Assembly (NCBI RefSeq): GCF_000744835.1
Contig: NZ_JQMS01000001.1
Location: 682,001-746,000 of the forward strand
Direction: 5' to 3'
Length of the DNA: 64,000 nt
DNA from: Flavobacterium sp. 83
Lineage (GTDB): Bacteria > Bacteroidota > Bacteroidia > Flavobacteriales > Flavobacteriaceae
Made by a program: the position numbers and the translations under genes. Below, one piece after another: positions 1 to 8,889 of the stretch (positions are counted from its first letter, which is position 1; the number at the start of each line of letters is the position of its first letter). The notes under the pieces were generated by a model that had not been told where the DNA came from, made no database searches, and saw nothing but the letters and a program-made list of their open reading frames with translations.

Positions 1-888
1 GTAAACGGAACTTTAAGTAAAGGTGTAGGACCTAAAGATGTGGCTTTGTATATCATTTCAAAATTGACTACTTCTGGAGGTACAGGATATTTCGCAGAAT
101 ATGCAGGAAATGTTTTTGAAGACATGTCTATGGAAGGGCGTATGACCGTTTGTAACTTGAGTATCGAAATGGGTGCTCGTGGTGGTATGATTGCTCCAGA
201 CCAAAAAACATTTGACTTTTTAGAAGGAAGATTATACGCTCCAAAAGGCGAAGCTTGGACAAAAGCAGTTGAATATTGGAAAACGTTAAAAACTGATGCT
301 GACGCAATTTTTGATGCAGAATTGAATATCGACGCAGCTGATATTGAACCAATGATTACTTATGGTACAAATCCTGGAATGGGAATTGGTATCTCAAAAA
401 ATATTCCAAACGCTAACCAAGTAGAAGGTGGTGAGGAAACTTATAAAAAATCTTTAGCCTACATGGGCTTTGAAGAAAATGACGTGATGATTGGCAAACC
501 AATTGATTTTGTTTTTCTTGGAAGTTGCACCAATGGTAGAATTGAAGATTTTAGAGCTTTTACAGAAATTGTAAAAGGAAGAAAAAAAGCAGATAATGTT
601 ACGGCTTGGTTAGTTCCAGGTTCTCACGTAGTAGAAGCACAGATTAAAGAAGAAGGTCTTTTAGACATTCTTACTGAAGCTGGTTTTGTATTGCGTCAGC
701 CAGGTTGTTCCGCTTGTTTAGCGATGAATGATGACAAAGTACCAGCTGGAAAATATGCAGTAAGTACTTCAAACAGAAACTTCGAAGGTCGTCAAGGTCC
801 TGGTTCAAGAACTTTGTTAGCTTCTCCAATTATGGCAGCAGCAGCAGCAGTTACTGGAAAACTAACAGACCCTAGAGATTTGTTTTAA
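1..888 (+). CDS. leuC: 3-isopropylmalate dehydratase large subunit, 5' end outside window
   Basis: Aconitase-family large subunit, which with LeuD isomerises 2-isopropylmalate to 3-isopropylmalate in leucine synthesis (and citramalate in the citramalate route to isoleucine). The frame is open from base 1, so the N-terminal part lies upstream; the first internal GTG near base 40 is not the start. Visible are the cluster-ligand motifs GSCTNGR and [10 protein letters not shown] and the end of the family near [11 protein letters not shown]. About 295 residues of the usual ~465 are present. It is followed after 154 bp by leuD on the same strand, with a hairpin repeat between. Identity is secure from family motifs and from the leuD/leuB neighbours. 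Confidence 0.96.
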   Translation, partial: VNGTLSKGVGPKDVALYIISKLTTSGGTGYFAEYAGNVFEDMSMEGRMTVCNLSIEMGARGGMIAPDQKTFDFLEGRLYAPKGEAWTKAVEYWKTLKTDADAIFDAELNIDAADIEPMITYGTNPGMGIGISKNIPNANQVEGGEETYKKSLAYMGFEENDVMIGKPIDFVFLGSCTNGRIEDFRAFTEIVKGRKKADNVTAWLVPGSHVVEAQIKEEGLLDILTEAGFVLRQPGCSACLAMNDDKVPAGKYAVSTSNRNFEGRQGPGSRTLLASPIMAAAAAVTGKLTDPRDLF

Positions 889-900
889 AACAAACGCTTT

Positions 901-957
901 TGTCATGTCGAGAGCAGCCGAGACGCTTTATAATTCTCGACTGCGCTCGAACTGACA
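901..957. repeat. Intergenic inverted repeat (REP-like hairpin)
   Basis: The two arms, TGTCATGTCGAGAGCAGCCG and CTCGACTGCGCTCGAACTGA, pair with a few mismatches and end in TGTCA/TGACA. It sits between leuC and leuD and has no long T-run, so it looks like a dispersed extragenic repeat rather than a terminator. A related short hairpin lies at 12609-12632. That this type recurs across flavobacterial genomes is from general knowledge, not tested here. Confidence 0.6.
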
Positions 958-1042
958 ACAAGTTAGAAATATACTTTTTACAAAAAAACATTAACGCTTA
1001 CTATTCAAATCAGAAATCGTTAATCATAAATCATAAATCACA

Positions 1043-1639
1043 ATGGCATACGATAAATTTAATATCCTTACGAGTAGTGCAGTGCCACTACCAATAGAAA
1101 ATGTGGATACCGATCAAATTATCCCAGCACGTTTCTTGAAAGCTACTAAACGTGAAGCTTTTGGAGACAATCTTTTCAGAGACTGGAGATACAACGGAGA
1201 TGATACTCCAAAAGCAGATTTCGTATTGAATGACGCAACTTACAGTGGAAAAATATTAGTAGGCGGAAAAAACTTTGGTTCGGGTTCATCAAGAGAGCAC
1301 GCAGCTTGGGCAGTTTACGATTACGGATTCCGTGCAGTTGTTTCTAGTTTTTTTGCAGATATCTTCAAAGGAAATTGCTTAAACATTGGTGTTTTACCAG
1401 TTCAAGTAAGCCCTGAATTTGCTGAAACAATCTTCAATGCTATTGAAGCTGATCCAAAAACAGAATTGGAAATCAATCTTCCAGAACAAACCATTACATT
1501 AAAAACAACTGGTCAAAAAGAATCTTTTGATATCTCTGGATATAAAAAAGACAATATGATCAACGGTTTTGATGATATTGATTATTTGCAAAATATCAAA
1601 GAAGACATTGTTGGGTTTGCCAATACCCTTCCTTACTAA
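1043..1639 (+). CDS. leuD: 3-isopropylmalate dehydratase small subunit
   Basis: The small (swivel) subunit of isopropylmalate isomerase, 198 aa, which is the usual length. The N-terminal VDTDQIIPARFLK motif and the GKNFGSGSSREHAAWA motif (substrate-binding loop) are both intact. It follows leuC on the same strand and is separated from the next gene by a hairpin with a T-run, so leuCD may be partly uncoupled from the downstream pair. The start is the ATG in ...CACAATGGCATAC. No defects are seen. Confidence 0.96.
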   Translation: MAYDKFNILTSSAVPLPIENVDTDQIIPARFLKATKREAFGDNLFRDWRYNGDDTPKADFVLNDATYSGKILVGGKNFGSGSSREHAAWAVYDYGFRAVVSSFFADIFKGNCLNIGVLPVQVSPEFAETIFNAIEADPKTELEINLPEQTITLKTTGQKESFDISGYKKDNMINGFDDIDYLQNIKEDIVGFANTLPY

Positions 1640-1658
1640 AAAAACAAACAATAAAAAT

Positions 1659-1706
1659 GCAGTTACTGTAAGCTTAACATTATTGTGAGCTTAGTAACTG
1701 CTTTTT
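1659..1706 (+). terminator. Hairpin with T-run between leuD and cimA-like gene
   Basis: GCAGTTACT ... AGTAACTGC, extended by TAAGCT/AGCTTA with a small bulge, is followed directly by TTTTT. It is 20 bp past the leuD stop. It could be a full terminator or a partial one that lowers readthrough into the next two leu-cluster genes. Confidence 0.65.
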
Positions 1707-1777
1707 ACAATTTTATAAAATACAGTAACAAGATTTCAAATTACTGAAATCAAAACCGCTTTAGCATCAAATTCATA

Positions 1778-3304
1778 ATGGAAAAAAGAAAAATTGAAAT
1801 AATGGATACGACGCTCCGTGACGGTGAACAAACCTCGGGAGTATCATTTTCTGCTGCAGAAAAACTAACCATTGCACAATTGTTGCTGGAAGAATTAAAT
1901 ATTGATAGAATTGAAATTGCTTCGGCACGCGTAAGTGAAGGCGAATTTCAGGGAGTAAAAGGAATAATGACTTGGGCAAATGAGAAAGAATATTCTAACC
2001 GAATAGAAGTTCTAACCTTTGTTGACGGTGGACTTTCTATCGAATGGATGAAAAAAACTGGAGCTAAAGTCCAGAATTTACTAACCAAAGGTTCCTTAAA
2101 CCATTTAACCCACCAACTAAAGAAAACGCCCGAGCAACATTTTACCGAAATTGCTCAAGCCATTGCATTAGCTCAAGAAAACAATATTGAGACCAATGTG
2201 TATTTAGAAGACTGGAGTAACGGAATGCGTAATTCACCTGAATATGTATTTCAATATTTAGACTTTTTGACGAAACAGCCTATAAAAAGAGTCTTACTTC
2301 CTGACACTTTAGGAGTTTTAATCCCTTCTGAAACTTTCGAATTTATTTCGAAAATTATAGCGCGATACCCAAATACCCATTTTGATTTTCATGCACACAA
2401 CGACTACGATCTAAGTATTGCCAATGTAATGGAAGCTGTAAAAGCCGGTATTCAAGGACTTCACGTAACCGTAAACGGAATGGGAGAACGCGCTGGAAAT
2501 GCACCATTGGAAAGTACCGTTGCTGTAATCAACGACTTTTTACCAGAAATAAAAATCAGCGTGAAAGAATCTTCTTTATACTCTGTGAGTAAATTGGTAG
2601 AAACGTTCACCGGTTATAGAATCCCAGCAAACAAACCTATTGTGGGTGACAACGTTTTTACTCAAACAGCAGGTATTCATGCTGATGGTGATAATAAAAA
2701 TAATTTATATTTCAATGATTTACTTCCGGAACGTTTTGGAAGAAAACGAAAATATGCATTAGGAAAAACATCTGGCAAGGCAAATATTGAAAAAAATCTT
2801 CAGGAATTAGGGTTGAAATTAAATCCCGAAGATCTAAAATTAGTTACTCAACGCATCATTGAATTAGGTGACAAAAAAGAAACCGTTACCAAAGAAGACT
2901 TACCTTATATAATTTCTGATGTTTTAGACAGTCAGACTTATGAAGAGAAAATTGTGGTAGAATCCTATGTATTAGTTCATGCCAAGGGAATGCGCCCTTC
3001 GACTACCCTATGTTTAAAAATAGATGGTGAAGTAATCGAAGAACACGCTCAAGGTGATGGACAATTTGATGCTTTTATGAATGCTTTAGCAAAAATATAT
3101 AAAAGTAAAAAAATGGAATTGCCTAAATTGATTGACTATGCTGTTCGAATTCCGCCAGGAAGTAGCTCTGATGCATTATGCGAAACCATAATTACATGGA
3201 CTAATCATGGAAAAGAATTTAAAACGAGAGGATTAGATTCAGACCAAACAGTTGCTGCAATTATTGCAACACAAAAGATGTTGAATGTGGTTACAGCCCA
3301 ATAA
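1778..3304 (+). CDS. cimA: (R)-citramalate synthase-like enzyme (LeuA/CimA family)
   Basis: Member of the DRE-TIM metallolyase family, 508 aa. Catalytic barrel (residues ~5-280) with DTTLRDGEQ (Arg14, Asp15) and the metal-binding HAHNDYD motif; C-terminal LeuA-type allosteric dimer domain (~370-505). Blocks such as SGVSFSAAEK, EIASARVSEGE, NVYLEDWSNG and FTQTAGIHADGD resemble, from memory, the Leptospira citramalate synthase more than classical LeuA, whose start motif usually reads DGEQSPG. Citramalate synthase condenses pyruvate with acetyl-CoA; LeuCD and LeuB then carry the product to 2-oxobutyrate for isoleucine, and leuCD and leuB are the direct neighbours. The alternative is a second 2-isopropylmalate synthase, which is how such genes are often named. 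Family membership is certain, substrate is inferred. Confidence 0.75.
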   Translation: MEKRKIEIMDTTLRDGEQTSGVSFSAAEKLTIAQLLLEELNIDRIEIASARVSEGEFQGVKGIMTWANEKEYSNRIEVLTFVDGGLSIEWMKKTGAKVQNLLTKGSLNHLTHQLKKTPEQHFTEIAQAIALAQENNIETNVYLEDWSNGMRNSPEYVFQYLDFLTKQPIKRVLLPDTLGVLIPSETFEFISKIIARYPNTHFDFHAHNDYDLSIANVMEAVKAGIQGLHVTVNGMGERAGNAPLESTVAVINDFLPEIKISVKESSLYSVSKLVETFTGYRIPANKPIVGDNVFTQTAGIHADGDNKNNLYFNDLLPERFGRKRKYALGKTSGKANIEKNLQELGLKLNPEDLKLVTQRIIELGDKKETVTKEDLPYIISDVLDSQTYEEKIVVESYVLVHAKGMRPSTTLCLKIDGEVIEEHAQGDGQFDAFMNALAKIYKSKKMELPKLIDYAVRIPPGSSSDALCETIITWTNHGKEFKTRGLDSDQTVAAIIATQKMLNVVTAQ

Positions 3305-3342
3305 CAATAAATAAAAAACGATATTAATATAAAACTTACCTA

Positions 3343-4404
3343 ATGAAATTTAACATAGCCCTTTTAGCCGGTGACGGAATTGGACCAGAAGTAATCAATG
3401 AAGCTGTAAAAGTTTCGGATGCTATTGCAAAAAAATTTAACCATGAAATCAACTGGACCCCGGCTCTTACAGGAGCTTGTGCTATTGATGCCGTTGGAGT
3501 TCCTTATCCTGATGAAACGCATGAAATTTGTATGGCTGCCGATGCAGTTCTATTCGGAGCTATTGGGCACCCAAAATACGATAACGACCCAAGTGCCCCT
3601 GTAAGACCAGAACAAGGTTTATTGTTAATGCGTAAAAAATTAGGTTTATTTGCTAATGTACGTCCTACATTTACTTTCCCATCTTTGATTGACAACTCTC
3701 CATTAAAAAGAGAACGCATAGAAGGAACTGACTTAATTTTCCTTAGAGAACTTACCGGAGGAATTTATTTTGGTGAAAAAGGAAGAAAAGACGATGGTGA
3801 AACCGCTTTTGATACTTGTACGTACACAAGAGCTGAAGTAAAACGTTTAGCAAAAAAAGGTTTTGAACTTGCTATGACACGTTCAAAAAAATTGTGTTGT
3901 GTTGATAAAGCAAACGTATTGGAAACTTCTCGTTTGTGGAGAGAAACAGTACAAGCTATGGAAAAAGAATATCCTGAAGTAACGGTGAGTTATGAATTCG
4001 TTGATGCTGTAGCGATGCGTTTAGTTCAATGGCCAAACTCTTATGACGTATTGATTACAGAAAACTTATTTGGAGATATATTAACAGATGAAGCTTCTGT
4101 GATATCTGGCTCTATGGGATTAATGCCATCAGCATCAGTAGGAGAACATACATCATTATATGAACCTATTCACGGTTCATATCCACAAGCAACAGGATTA
4201 AACATTGCTAATCCATTAGCGACAGTATTATCTGCAGCAATGATGTTTGAAGATGCTTTTGGATTAAAAGAAGAAGCAGAAGCGATTAGAGCAGTAGTAA
4301 ACAAATCATTGGAACAAGGAATTGTAACAGAGGATTTAGCCGGAAAAGATGCTAAAGCGTATAAAACTAGCGAAGTTGGTGACTGGTTAGTTGCAAATTT
4401 GTAA
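3343..4404 (+). CDS. leuB: 3-isopropylmalate dehydrogenase
   Basis: NAD-dependent oxidative decarboxylase of 3-isopropylmalate, 353 aa, cytoplasmic. The N-terminal LLAGDGIGPEV motif, the substrate arginine region (RKKLGLFANVRP), the catalytic Lys/Tyr segments and the GDILTDEASVISGSMGLMPSASVG metal/cofactor region are all present, as is the C-terminal EPIHGS motif. It follows the citramalate-synthase-like gene by 38 bp and is likely co-transcribed with it. LeuB-type enzymes can also act on erythro-methylmalate, which would serve an isoleucine route. Two hairpins, the second with a T-run, close the operon. Confidence 0.96.
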   Translation: MKFNIALLAGDGIGPEVINEAVKVSDAIAKKFNHEINWTPALTGACAIDAVGVPYPDETHEICMAADAVLFGAIGHPKYDNDPSAPVRPEQGLLLMRKKLGLFANVRPTFTFPSLIDNSPLKRERIEGTDLIFLRELTGGIYFGEKGRKDDGETAFDTCTYTRAEVKRLAKKGFELAMTRSKKLCCVDKANVLETSRLWRETVQAMEKEYPEVTVSYEFVDAVAMRLVQWPNSYDVLITENLFGDILTDEASVISGSMGLMPSASVGEHTSLYEPIHGSYPQATGLNIANPLATVLSAAMMFEDAFGLKEEAEAIRAVVNKSLEQGIVTEDLAGKDAKAYKTSEVGDWLVANL

Positions 4405-4418
4405 AATAATTATAATTC

Positions 4419-4497
4419 TGTAGAAATGCAACGTATTGCATTTTTACAGAATATCTACCAAACAAAAAAGGTGTCAATAAATTGACACCTTTTTTTA
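4419..4497. terminator. Double hairpin at the end of the leu cluster
   Basis: First hairpin 4419-4448 pairs TGTAGAAATGCAA with TTGCATTTTTACA (one mismatch). The second, 4465-4494, pairs AAAAAGGTGTCAAT with ATTGACACCTTTTT and runs into T7. The second is symmetrical enough to serve both leuB (+) and the RRM gene (-), which end face to face here. Confidence 0.8.
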
Positions 4498-4514
4498 TAT
4501 TGTAGAAAAAAATA

Positions 4515-4877
4515 TTAATATCCTCCTCTGTTTCCACCACCACGGTTATCTCCACCACGGCTGTTTCCACCACCATAACCACCGCGTGAATCTCCACCAC
4601 GACTGTTATTGTTAAAACTTCTTCTTTCACCTTCTGGTTTTGGCTCAGATTTGTTTACTACAATTGCACGTCCTTGAACAGTAGCTCCGTTCAATTCATC
4701 AATTGCTTTTTGAGCTTCGTCATCGTTTGTCATTTCAACAAAACCAAATCCTTTACTTCTTCCAGTAAATTTATCAGTAATGATTTTAACTGAATCAACT
4801 GCTCCGTAAGCCTCGAAAGACTCTCTTAAATCTGCTTCCTCAATACTGAATGGAAGACTTCCAACAAAAATATTCAT
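4515..4877 (-). CDS. RRM-domain RNA-binding protein with Gly/Arg tail
   Basis: A 120-aa single-RRM protein of the bacterial/cyanobacterial Rbp type. RNP2 is IFVGSLPF near residue 3 and RNP1 is RSKGFGFVEM near residue 41. Residues ~85-120 form a glycine/asparagine/arginine tail with RGG and RGGGN repeats. Such proteins bind RNA and are often cold-responsive, which is family knowledge. It is monocistronic, convergent with leuB and sharing its terminator. The GC-rich repetitive tail produces an apparent open frame on the same strand that is only a shadow. Confidence 0.9.
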   Translation of the reverse strand: MNIFVGSLPFSIEEADLRESFEAYGAVDSVKIITDKFTGRSKGFGFVEMTNDDEAQKAIDELNGATVQGRAIVVNKSEPKPEGERRSFNNNSRGGDSRGGYGGGNSRGGDNRGGGNRGGY

Positions 4878-5031
4878 ATGTACTTATTTAAATAATAGAA
4901 CAAATGTACTCTTATTTTATTCTAATCCACTATATATTAGCTTATTTATGTTTTTTATTTTAAATGTAAAAATAACAAGAACATTATAAAGAACCCAATT
5001 GAAGCTATTTACAAAGCCAACTTCCCATAGT

Positions 5032-5511
5032 TTATTGAACAAGTGACACAGGAACTTTATAAAAAACACCCTGTTGATAATTTAAAATTTGGCCAGCTAA
5101 CGGATTATTATAAATATTTACTGCATTAAATTTAAATGTTCCAGTAACCGTATTGTTCACAGTATCATATTCCGTAATAACAATTTGACCATCTCCAATA
5201 CCAAAACCTGTAGAAAAAGTAATCATACTACCTGTAACATCAGTTAAAACATAGGTTACTTTTTTAGAATCGCTAGTCCCTAAAAAATAAGTTTTGGCTA
5301 TAGTAGAATTAACCTTTAAAGATAAAATTTCATTGCTAGTATACGCTTCAATAAGCAAAGATCCATCAGGATATTTTATTGCGTTGGACTGAACGGCCCT
5401 CCAAAACACATTGTCTTTCAAGCCCTGCAAAGAAGGATTATTAAAACTAACATCTTCCTGACAAGAAACTAAAGAAAAAATCACAGCAACAAACAAAAAA
5501 TATTTTTTCAT
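5032..5511 (-). CDS. Small lipoprotein, DUF6252-like
   Basis: Predicted lipoprotein of 159 aa. I use the second Met (MKKYFLFVAVIFSLVSC), because it gives a clean signal peptide with the lipobox LVSC followed by Gln-Glu-Asp; an upstream ATG would add seven residues ahead of it. The mature part is rich in beta-strand-type residues (ILSLKVNSTIAKTYFLG, ITGTFKFNAVNIYNNP) and resembles, from memory, the DUF6252 family of Bacteroidetes. Function is unknown; surface or periplasmic location is inferred. It stands alone, divergent from rpsP. Confidence 0.75.
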   Translation of the reverse strand: MKKYFLFVAVIFSLVSCQEDVSFNNPSLQGLKDNVFWRAVQSNAIKYPDGSLLIEAYTSNEILSLKVNSTIAKTYFLGTSDSKKVTYVLTDVTGSMITFSTGFGIGDGQIVITEYDTVNNTVTGTFKFNAVNIYNNPLAGQILNYQQGVFYKVPVSLVQ

Positions 5512-5632
5512 AAAAATGCATCTTTTAAACAAACAAAAGTATGATATTATAGCTAAAAAAATTAAAATTGAGATGAAAAATACACATCAAATTCACTCTA
5601 ATACATTACTGTTCATTAAAATACCAATCGGA

Positions 5633-5663
5633 TTAGTATTTATCGATAAAAAATGTATCTTTG
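5633..5663 (+). promoter_or_regulatory. Bacteroidetes-type promoter of rpsP-rimM
   Basis: The -7 element TATCTTTG (5656-5663) matches TAnnTTTG exactly; 19 bases upstream is TTAG (5633-5636), a weak match to the -33 TTTG. The position is about 50 bp ahead of the rpsP start, as expected for this phylum. Confidence 0.6.
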
Positions 5664-5712
5664 CACCCTTAATTAATCGAGGTCGAGTACCTCAAAATTT
5701 AATCACAAGATT

Positions 5713-6273
5713 ATGTCAGTAAAAATTAGATTACAAAGACACGGTAAAAAACAAAAGCCTTTTTACTGGGTTGTAGCTGCAGATGCACGCTCAAAAAGAG
5801 ATGGTAAATACCTAGAAAAAATTGGTACTTACAATCCAAACACTAACCCAGCTACTATCGAATTGAACCTTGATAGCGCAGTAAAATGGTTGCACAATGG
5901 TGCTCAACCTACTGATACTGCTAAAGCAATTCTTTCTTACAAAGGTGCTTTATTGAAACACCACCTTGATGGAGGTATTCGTAAAGGAGCTTTAACTCAA
6001 GAACAAGCTGATGCAAAATTAGCTGCTTGGTTAGAAGCTAAAGCTGGAAAAGTTGACGCTAAAAAAGAAGGATTGACTAAAGCACAAGCTGCTGATAAAG
6101 CAAAAGCTTTCAAAGCAGAACAAGAAGTGAATGCAAAACGTTTAGCAGCTGCCGCTCAAGCAGAGGCTGATGCTATTGCTGCCGCAACTCCAGCTGTTGA
6201 AGAAGAAGTTGCTGAAGTTGAAGCTGAAGAAGCTCCTGCTGCAGAAGAAAATAACGAAACAACTGAAGCATAA
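5713..6273 (+). CDS. rpsP: 30S ribosomal protein S16 with long acidic/alanine-rich tail
   Basis: The ribosomal S16 domain occupies residues 1 to ~80 (VKIRLQRHGKKQKPFYWVVAADAR, ...GTYNPNTNP), matching the ~80-aa core that binds 16S rRNA. The remaining ~105 residues form an Ala/Glu/Lys-rich extension typical of Bacteroidetes S16, probably helical then acidic (ending EEAPAAEENNETTEA), of unknown role. It is followed 15 bp later by rimM, whose product assists assembly of the 30S head near S19, a common gene pair. A strong -7 element lies upstream. Confidence 0.97.
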   Translation: MSVKIRLQRHGKKQKPFYWVVAADARSKRDGKYLEKIGTYNPNTNPATIELNLDSAVKWLHNGAQPTDTAKAILSYKGALLKHHLDGGIRKGALTQEQADAKLAAWLEAKAGKVDAKKEGLTKAQAADKAKAFKAEQEVNAKRLAAAAQAEADAIAAATPAVEEEVAEVEAEEAPAAEENNETTEA

Positions 6274-6288
6274 TTTTAGAAGGCGAAT

Positions 6289-6813
6289 ATGCGTAAAGAA
6301 GATTGTTTCTATTTAGGTAAAATCGCTAAAAAATTTAGTTTCAAAGGAGAAGTTCTTGCCTATTTAGACACGGACGAACCTGAGTTATACGAAAACTTGG
6401 AATCAGTGTTTGTTGAATGCAACAAACACTTGGTTCCTTTTTTTATTGAAAATAGTTCGCTACACAAAAACGACTTTCTTAGAATTCGTTTTGAAGATAT
6501 GAATACCGAAGAAGATGCTGATGCTATTATAGGCAACGCCATTTATCTTCCCTTAAATATGTTGCCAAAACTTACCGGCAATAAATTCTACTTCCATGAA
6601 GTTATTGGTTTTGAAGTCGAAGACAAACGCTTAGGCGTTGTTGGAAAAATTGAATCCATAAATGACACTACCGCCCAACCTCTTTTTGAAGTTTTAAACG
6701 GTGATGTAGAAATTCTCATTCCCATGATTGATCATTTCTTGATAAAAATCGACAGAGAAAACAAAAAAGTCGTTATGGATTTACCAGAAGGATTGATCGA
6801 AATGTACCTATAA
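6289..6813 (+). CDS. rimM: Ribosome maturation factor RimM
   Basis: A 174-aa 30S assembly factor. The N-terminal RimM barrel begins DCFYLGKIAKKFSFKGEV, with the typical glycine-lysine pair of the family, and the C-terminal PRC-like barrel includes YFHEVIGFEVED and VEILIPMIDHFLIKIDRENKKVVMDLPEGL. It is of normal length and 15 bp behind rpsP, so both are in one operon; trmN6 follows after 55 bp. No defects. Confidence 0.96.
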   Translation: MRKEDCFYLGKIAKKFSFKGEVLAYLDTDEPELYENLESVFVECNKHLVPFFIENSSLHKNDFLRIRFEDMNTEEDADAIIGNAIYLPLNMLPKLTGNKFYFHEVIGFEVEDKRLGVVGKIESINDTTAQPLFEVLNGDVEILIPMIDHFLIKIDRENKKVVMDLPEGLIEMYL

Positions 6814-6868
6814 AAGGTTTAATCGGTTAATCGAAATCTGAAATCAAAAATCGTTAATCTGAAATCTT

Positions 6869-7582
6869 ATGTCCAAATTCCAATTCAAACAATTCTCTCT
6901 TGAACAAGATCGTTGTGCCATGAAAATTGGAACCGACGGTGTTTTACTTGGCGCTTGGACACCAATTGAAAACAATCCATTTAGCATTTTAGATATTGGA
7001 GCCGGAACTGGAATTATCGCTTTAATGCTTGCGCAAAGAAGCAACGCAGAACAAATTGACGCTTTGGAAATCGACGAAGAAGCCTACGAACAATCCGTAG
7101 ACAATTTTGAAAACTCCCCTTGGAGTGATCGCCTATTTTGCTTTCATGCCGGTCTGGATGAATTTGTAGAAGAACCAGAAGACGAGTACGATTTAATTGT
7201 TTCCAATCCTCCATTTTACACTGAAGATTACAAATCCCAAAACGAACAACGCGACTTAGCCCGTTTTACTGATGCGATGCCTTTTGAAGATTTAATTGAA
7301 GCGGCTGACTTGTTACTTTCTGAAAACGGTATTTTCACAGTAATAATTCCTTTTAAAGAAGAAGAACTTTTTTTGGCTCTTGCCGCGGCATACGAATTAT
7401 TTCCTTTGAAAATCACTCACGTAAAAGGAACCCCAACTACCGAAATCAAGCGAAGTTTATTGGCTTTTAGCCGAAATGAAAATACCATCGTTACTATTGA
7501 TGAATTAATTATTGAAACTTCAAGACATCAATACACACCCGAATACATCGAATTGACAAAAGATTTTTACTTGAAAATGTAA
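6869..7582 (+). CDS. trmN6: tRNA1(Val) A37 N6-methyltransferase
   Basis: SAM-dependent methyltransferase of the YfiC/TrmN6 family, 237 aa. The SAM-binding loop LDIGAGTGII is at residues 41-50 and the N6-adenine motif SNPPFY at 112-117. It is predicted to modify A37 of tRNA-Val. The last 62 bp around and past its stop codon recur almost exactly at 9626-9687, which marks this 3' end as an insertion site for the islet that follows. The gene itself is full length, so if an element inserted here it either restored or preserved the coding end. Confidence 0.92.
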   Translation: MSKFQFKQFSLEQDRCAMKIGTDGVLLGAWTPIENNPFSILDIGAGTGIIALMLAQRSNAEQIDALEIDEEAYEQSVDNFENSPWSDRLFCFHAGLDEFVEEPEDEYDLIVSNPPFYTEDYKSQNEQRDLARFTDAMPFEDLIEAADLLLSENGIFTVIIPFKEEELFLALAAAYELFPLKITHVKGTPTTEIKRSLLAFSRNENTIVTIDELIIETSRHQYTPEYIELTKDFYLKM

Positions 7583-7602
7583 TTTGGAATTTTATCCAAA
7601 TA
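7541..7602 (+). repeat. Direct repeat, left copy (3' end of trmN6)
   Basis: These 62 bp, running from GAATACATCGAATTGAC to ATCCAAATA, match 9626-9687 with a single difference (T at 7592, C at 9677). They cover the last 13 codons of trmN6, its stop and 20 bp beyond. Similarity falls off sharply on both sides, as at an attachment or recombination site. Confidence 0.9.
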
Positions 7603-7684
7603 CATTAACTCCCTTATTTAAATAAATTTCGAATCTCAATTTGCCCTCTTTCCAAATAATGGAAGAGATAGGTATAGCTCTCAG

Positions 7685-8788
7685 TCATAAGGTGGTTTTT
7701 GGAAGTTTTAAAAAAGGAATGCTATCAAGAGCATCATATTTACCAATAATTTTTTTATCTTTATCTAATACAAAATAGGCGGGGATTGTTGAAATAATTG
7801 AGCGTATATTATCATTTCCTTTATTTTTGTTAATGAGAAAACCCTTCCATTTATAATTTTCTTTTTTATGGTATAACAACCAGCGATCCTTATCTTCATC
7901 TATGCTTAAAGATATTATTTGAATTTTAGAAGTATCAATCTTTGAATAGTTTTTATTTATTTCTCTTGCTTGAATTATGCAATATTTACACCAACTGGCA
8001 CCAAAATCCAAAACGTATTTTTCTTTATTTGATTCAAAAATACTTTCACTTTTTACTGTTTTTTGCCCACTATTAATAACTTTAAAATCCATAAAACGTT
8101 CTCCTATTTGTGAATTTTTCCTGTTTTTGAAATATTCTTGCAAAGTGTTATAGACGAAAGTGTTTTTAAAATTTTCTCTCAAAGATTCTAAACATTTTAA
8201 AAGTGTATTGTTTGAGAGATTTCTGCTGTTTTCATAAAGCTTTATAGTTGAATAATACTTATCTGAGTTTTCATTAATCCAATTATAAAATTGTTTCTCA
8301 TAGTTTGCCAAGTAAAGATAATCTTTGTCTCTTGAGTTAACAATGCCATATTTAGATATTTGCAAGTTAACATTCAGATTTCTATTGTATGGAAAAACGT
8401 ATTTTGAATGATTTTTTTCGAAAAAATCATTTTCACCACCATTAACTATTATTCGTTTTTTAGTTATTTCATCCCAATCATTCCAAACAATATATATGGA
8501 ATCATTTGTAGCGATAAATTGTACACTATTATTTTTATTTTTAATGATTCCTATAAAGCTTTCCTTCGTTTTTGTCTTAAAACGGAGCAAATTATTTCTT
8601 TTCACGCAAGAATCTATTACTATTGCTGTATAGTCTAAAAGAAGTTTGTGCAAATAAAAAACTTCTCCATCAGGTATTTTAGAAATATTAAATTTTACAG
8701 TTACATTTATAGAATACGGAGTGTTAAATTTATTAGATGATTTTTGACAGCTTACTATTAATAAAAAAAGCAAATAATATTTTTTCAT
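7685..8788 (-). CDS. Lipoprotein with DUF4369-like and thioredoxin (TlpA) domains
   Basis: A 367-aa predicted lipoprotein: signal peptide MKKYYLLFLLIVSC with the lipid-carrying Cys at 14. Residues ~28-100 look like the DUF4369 domain often found ahead of TlpA modules in Bacteroidetes; residues ~230-360 form a thioredoxin-like fold with WCKYC (Cys267, Cys270) and a cis-Pro loop TIPAYFVLD. It is probably an envelope thiol-disulfide reductase. It is the only intact gene of the islet, very AT-rich, lysine- and asparagine-heavy, and transcribed away from the regulator remnant. A Cys-rich peptide frame lies upstream on the same strand, a possible substrate or linked product (inference). Confidence 0.8.
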   Translation of the reverse strand: MKKYYLLFLLIVSCQKSSNKFNTPYSINVTVKFNISKIPDGEVFYLHKLLLDYTAIVIDSCVKRNNLLRFKTKTKESFIGIIKNKNNSVQFIATNDSIYIVWNDWDEITKKRIIVNGGENDFFEKNHSKYVFPYNRNLNVNLQISKYGIVNSRDKDYLYLANYEKQFYNWINENSDKYYSTIKLYENSRNLSNNTLLKCLESLRENFKNTFVYNTLQEYFKNRKNSQIGERFMDFKVINSGQKTVKSESIFESNKEKYVLDFGASWCKYCIIQAREINKNYSKIDTSKIQIISLSIDEDKDRWLLYHKKENYKWKGFLINKNKGNDNIRSIISTIPAYFVLDKDKKIIGKYDALDSIPFLKLPKTTL

Positions 8789-8889
8789 AAGTTTAAGTGA
8801 TATATTGACCCTAGCTTTTTTAAAAGTACGGTTTTTTTTAATGCTTTTTTACTTTATGTTAAATTTTAGTAGCACCAATTTTATATGAT

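Noticed and set aside
901..957. Terminator for leuC
   Set aside because: The hairpin has no T-run and has the look of dispersed extragenic repeats, so I list it as a repeat.
4367..4630. 87-codon minus frame next to the RRM gene with Val/Thr-rich repeats
   Set aside because: It is an alternate reading of the Gly/Arg-rich tail and of leuB's end.
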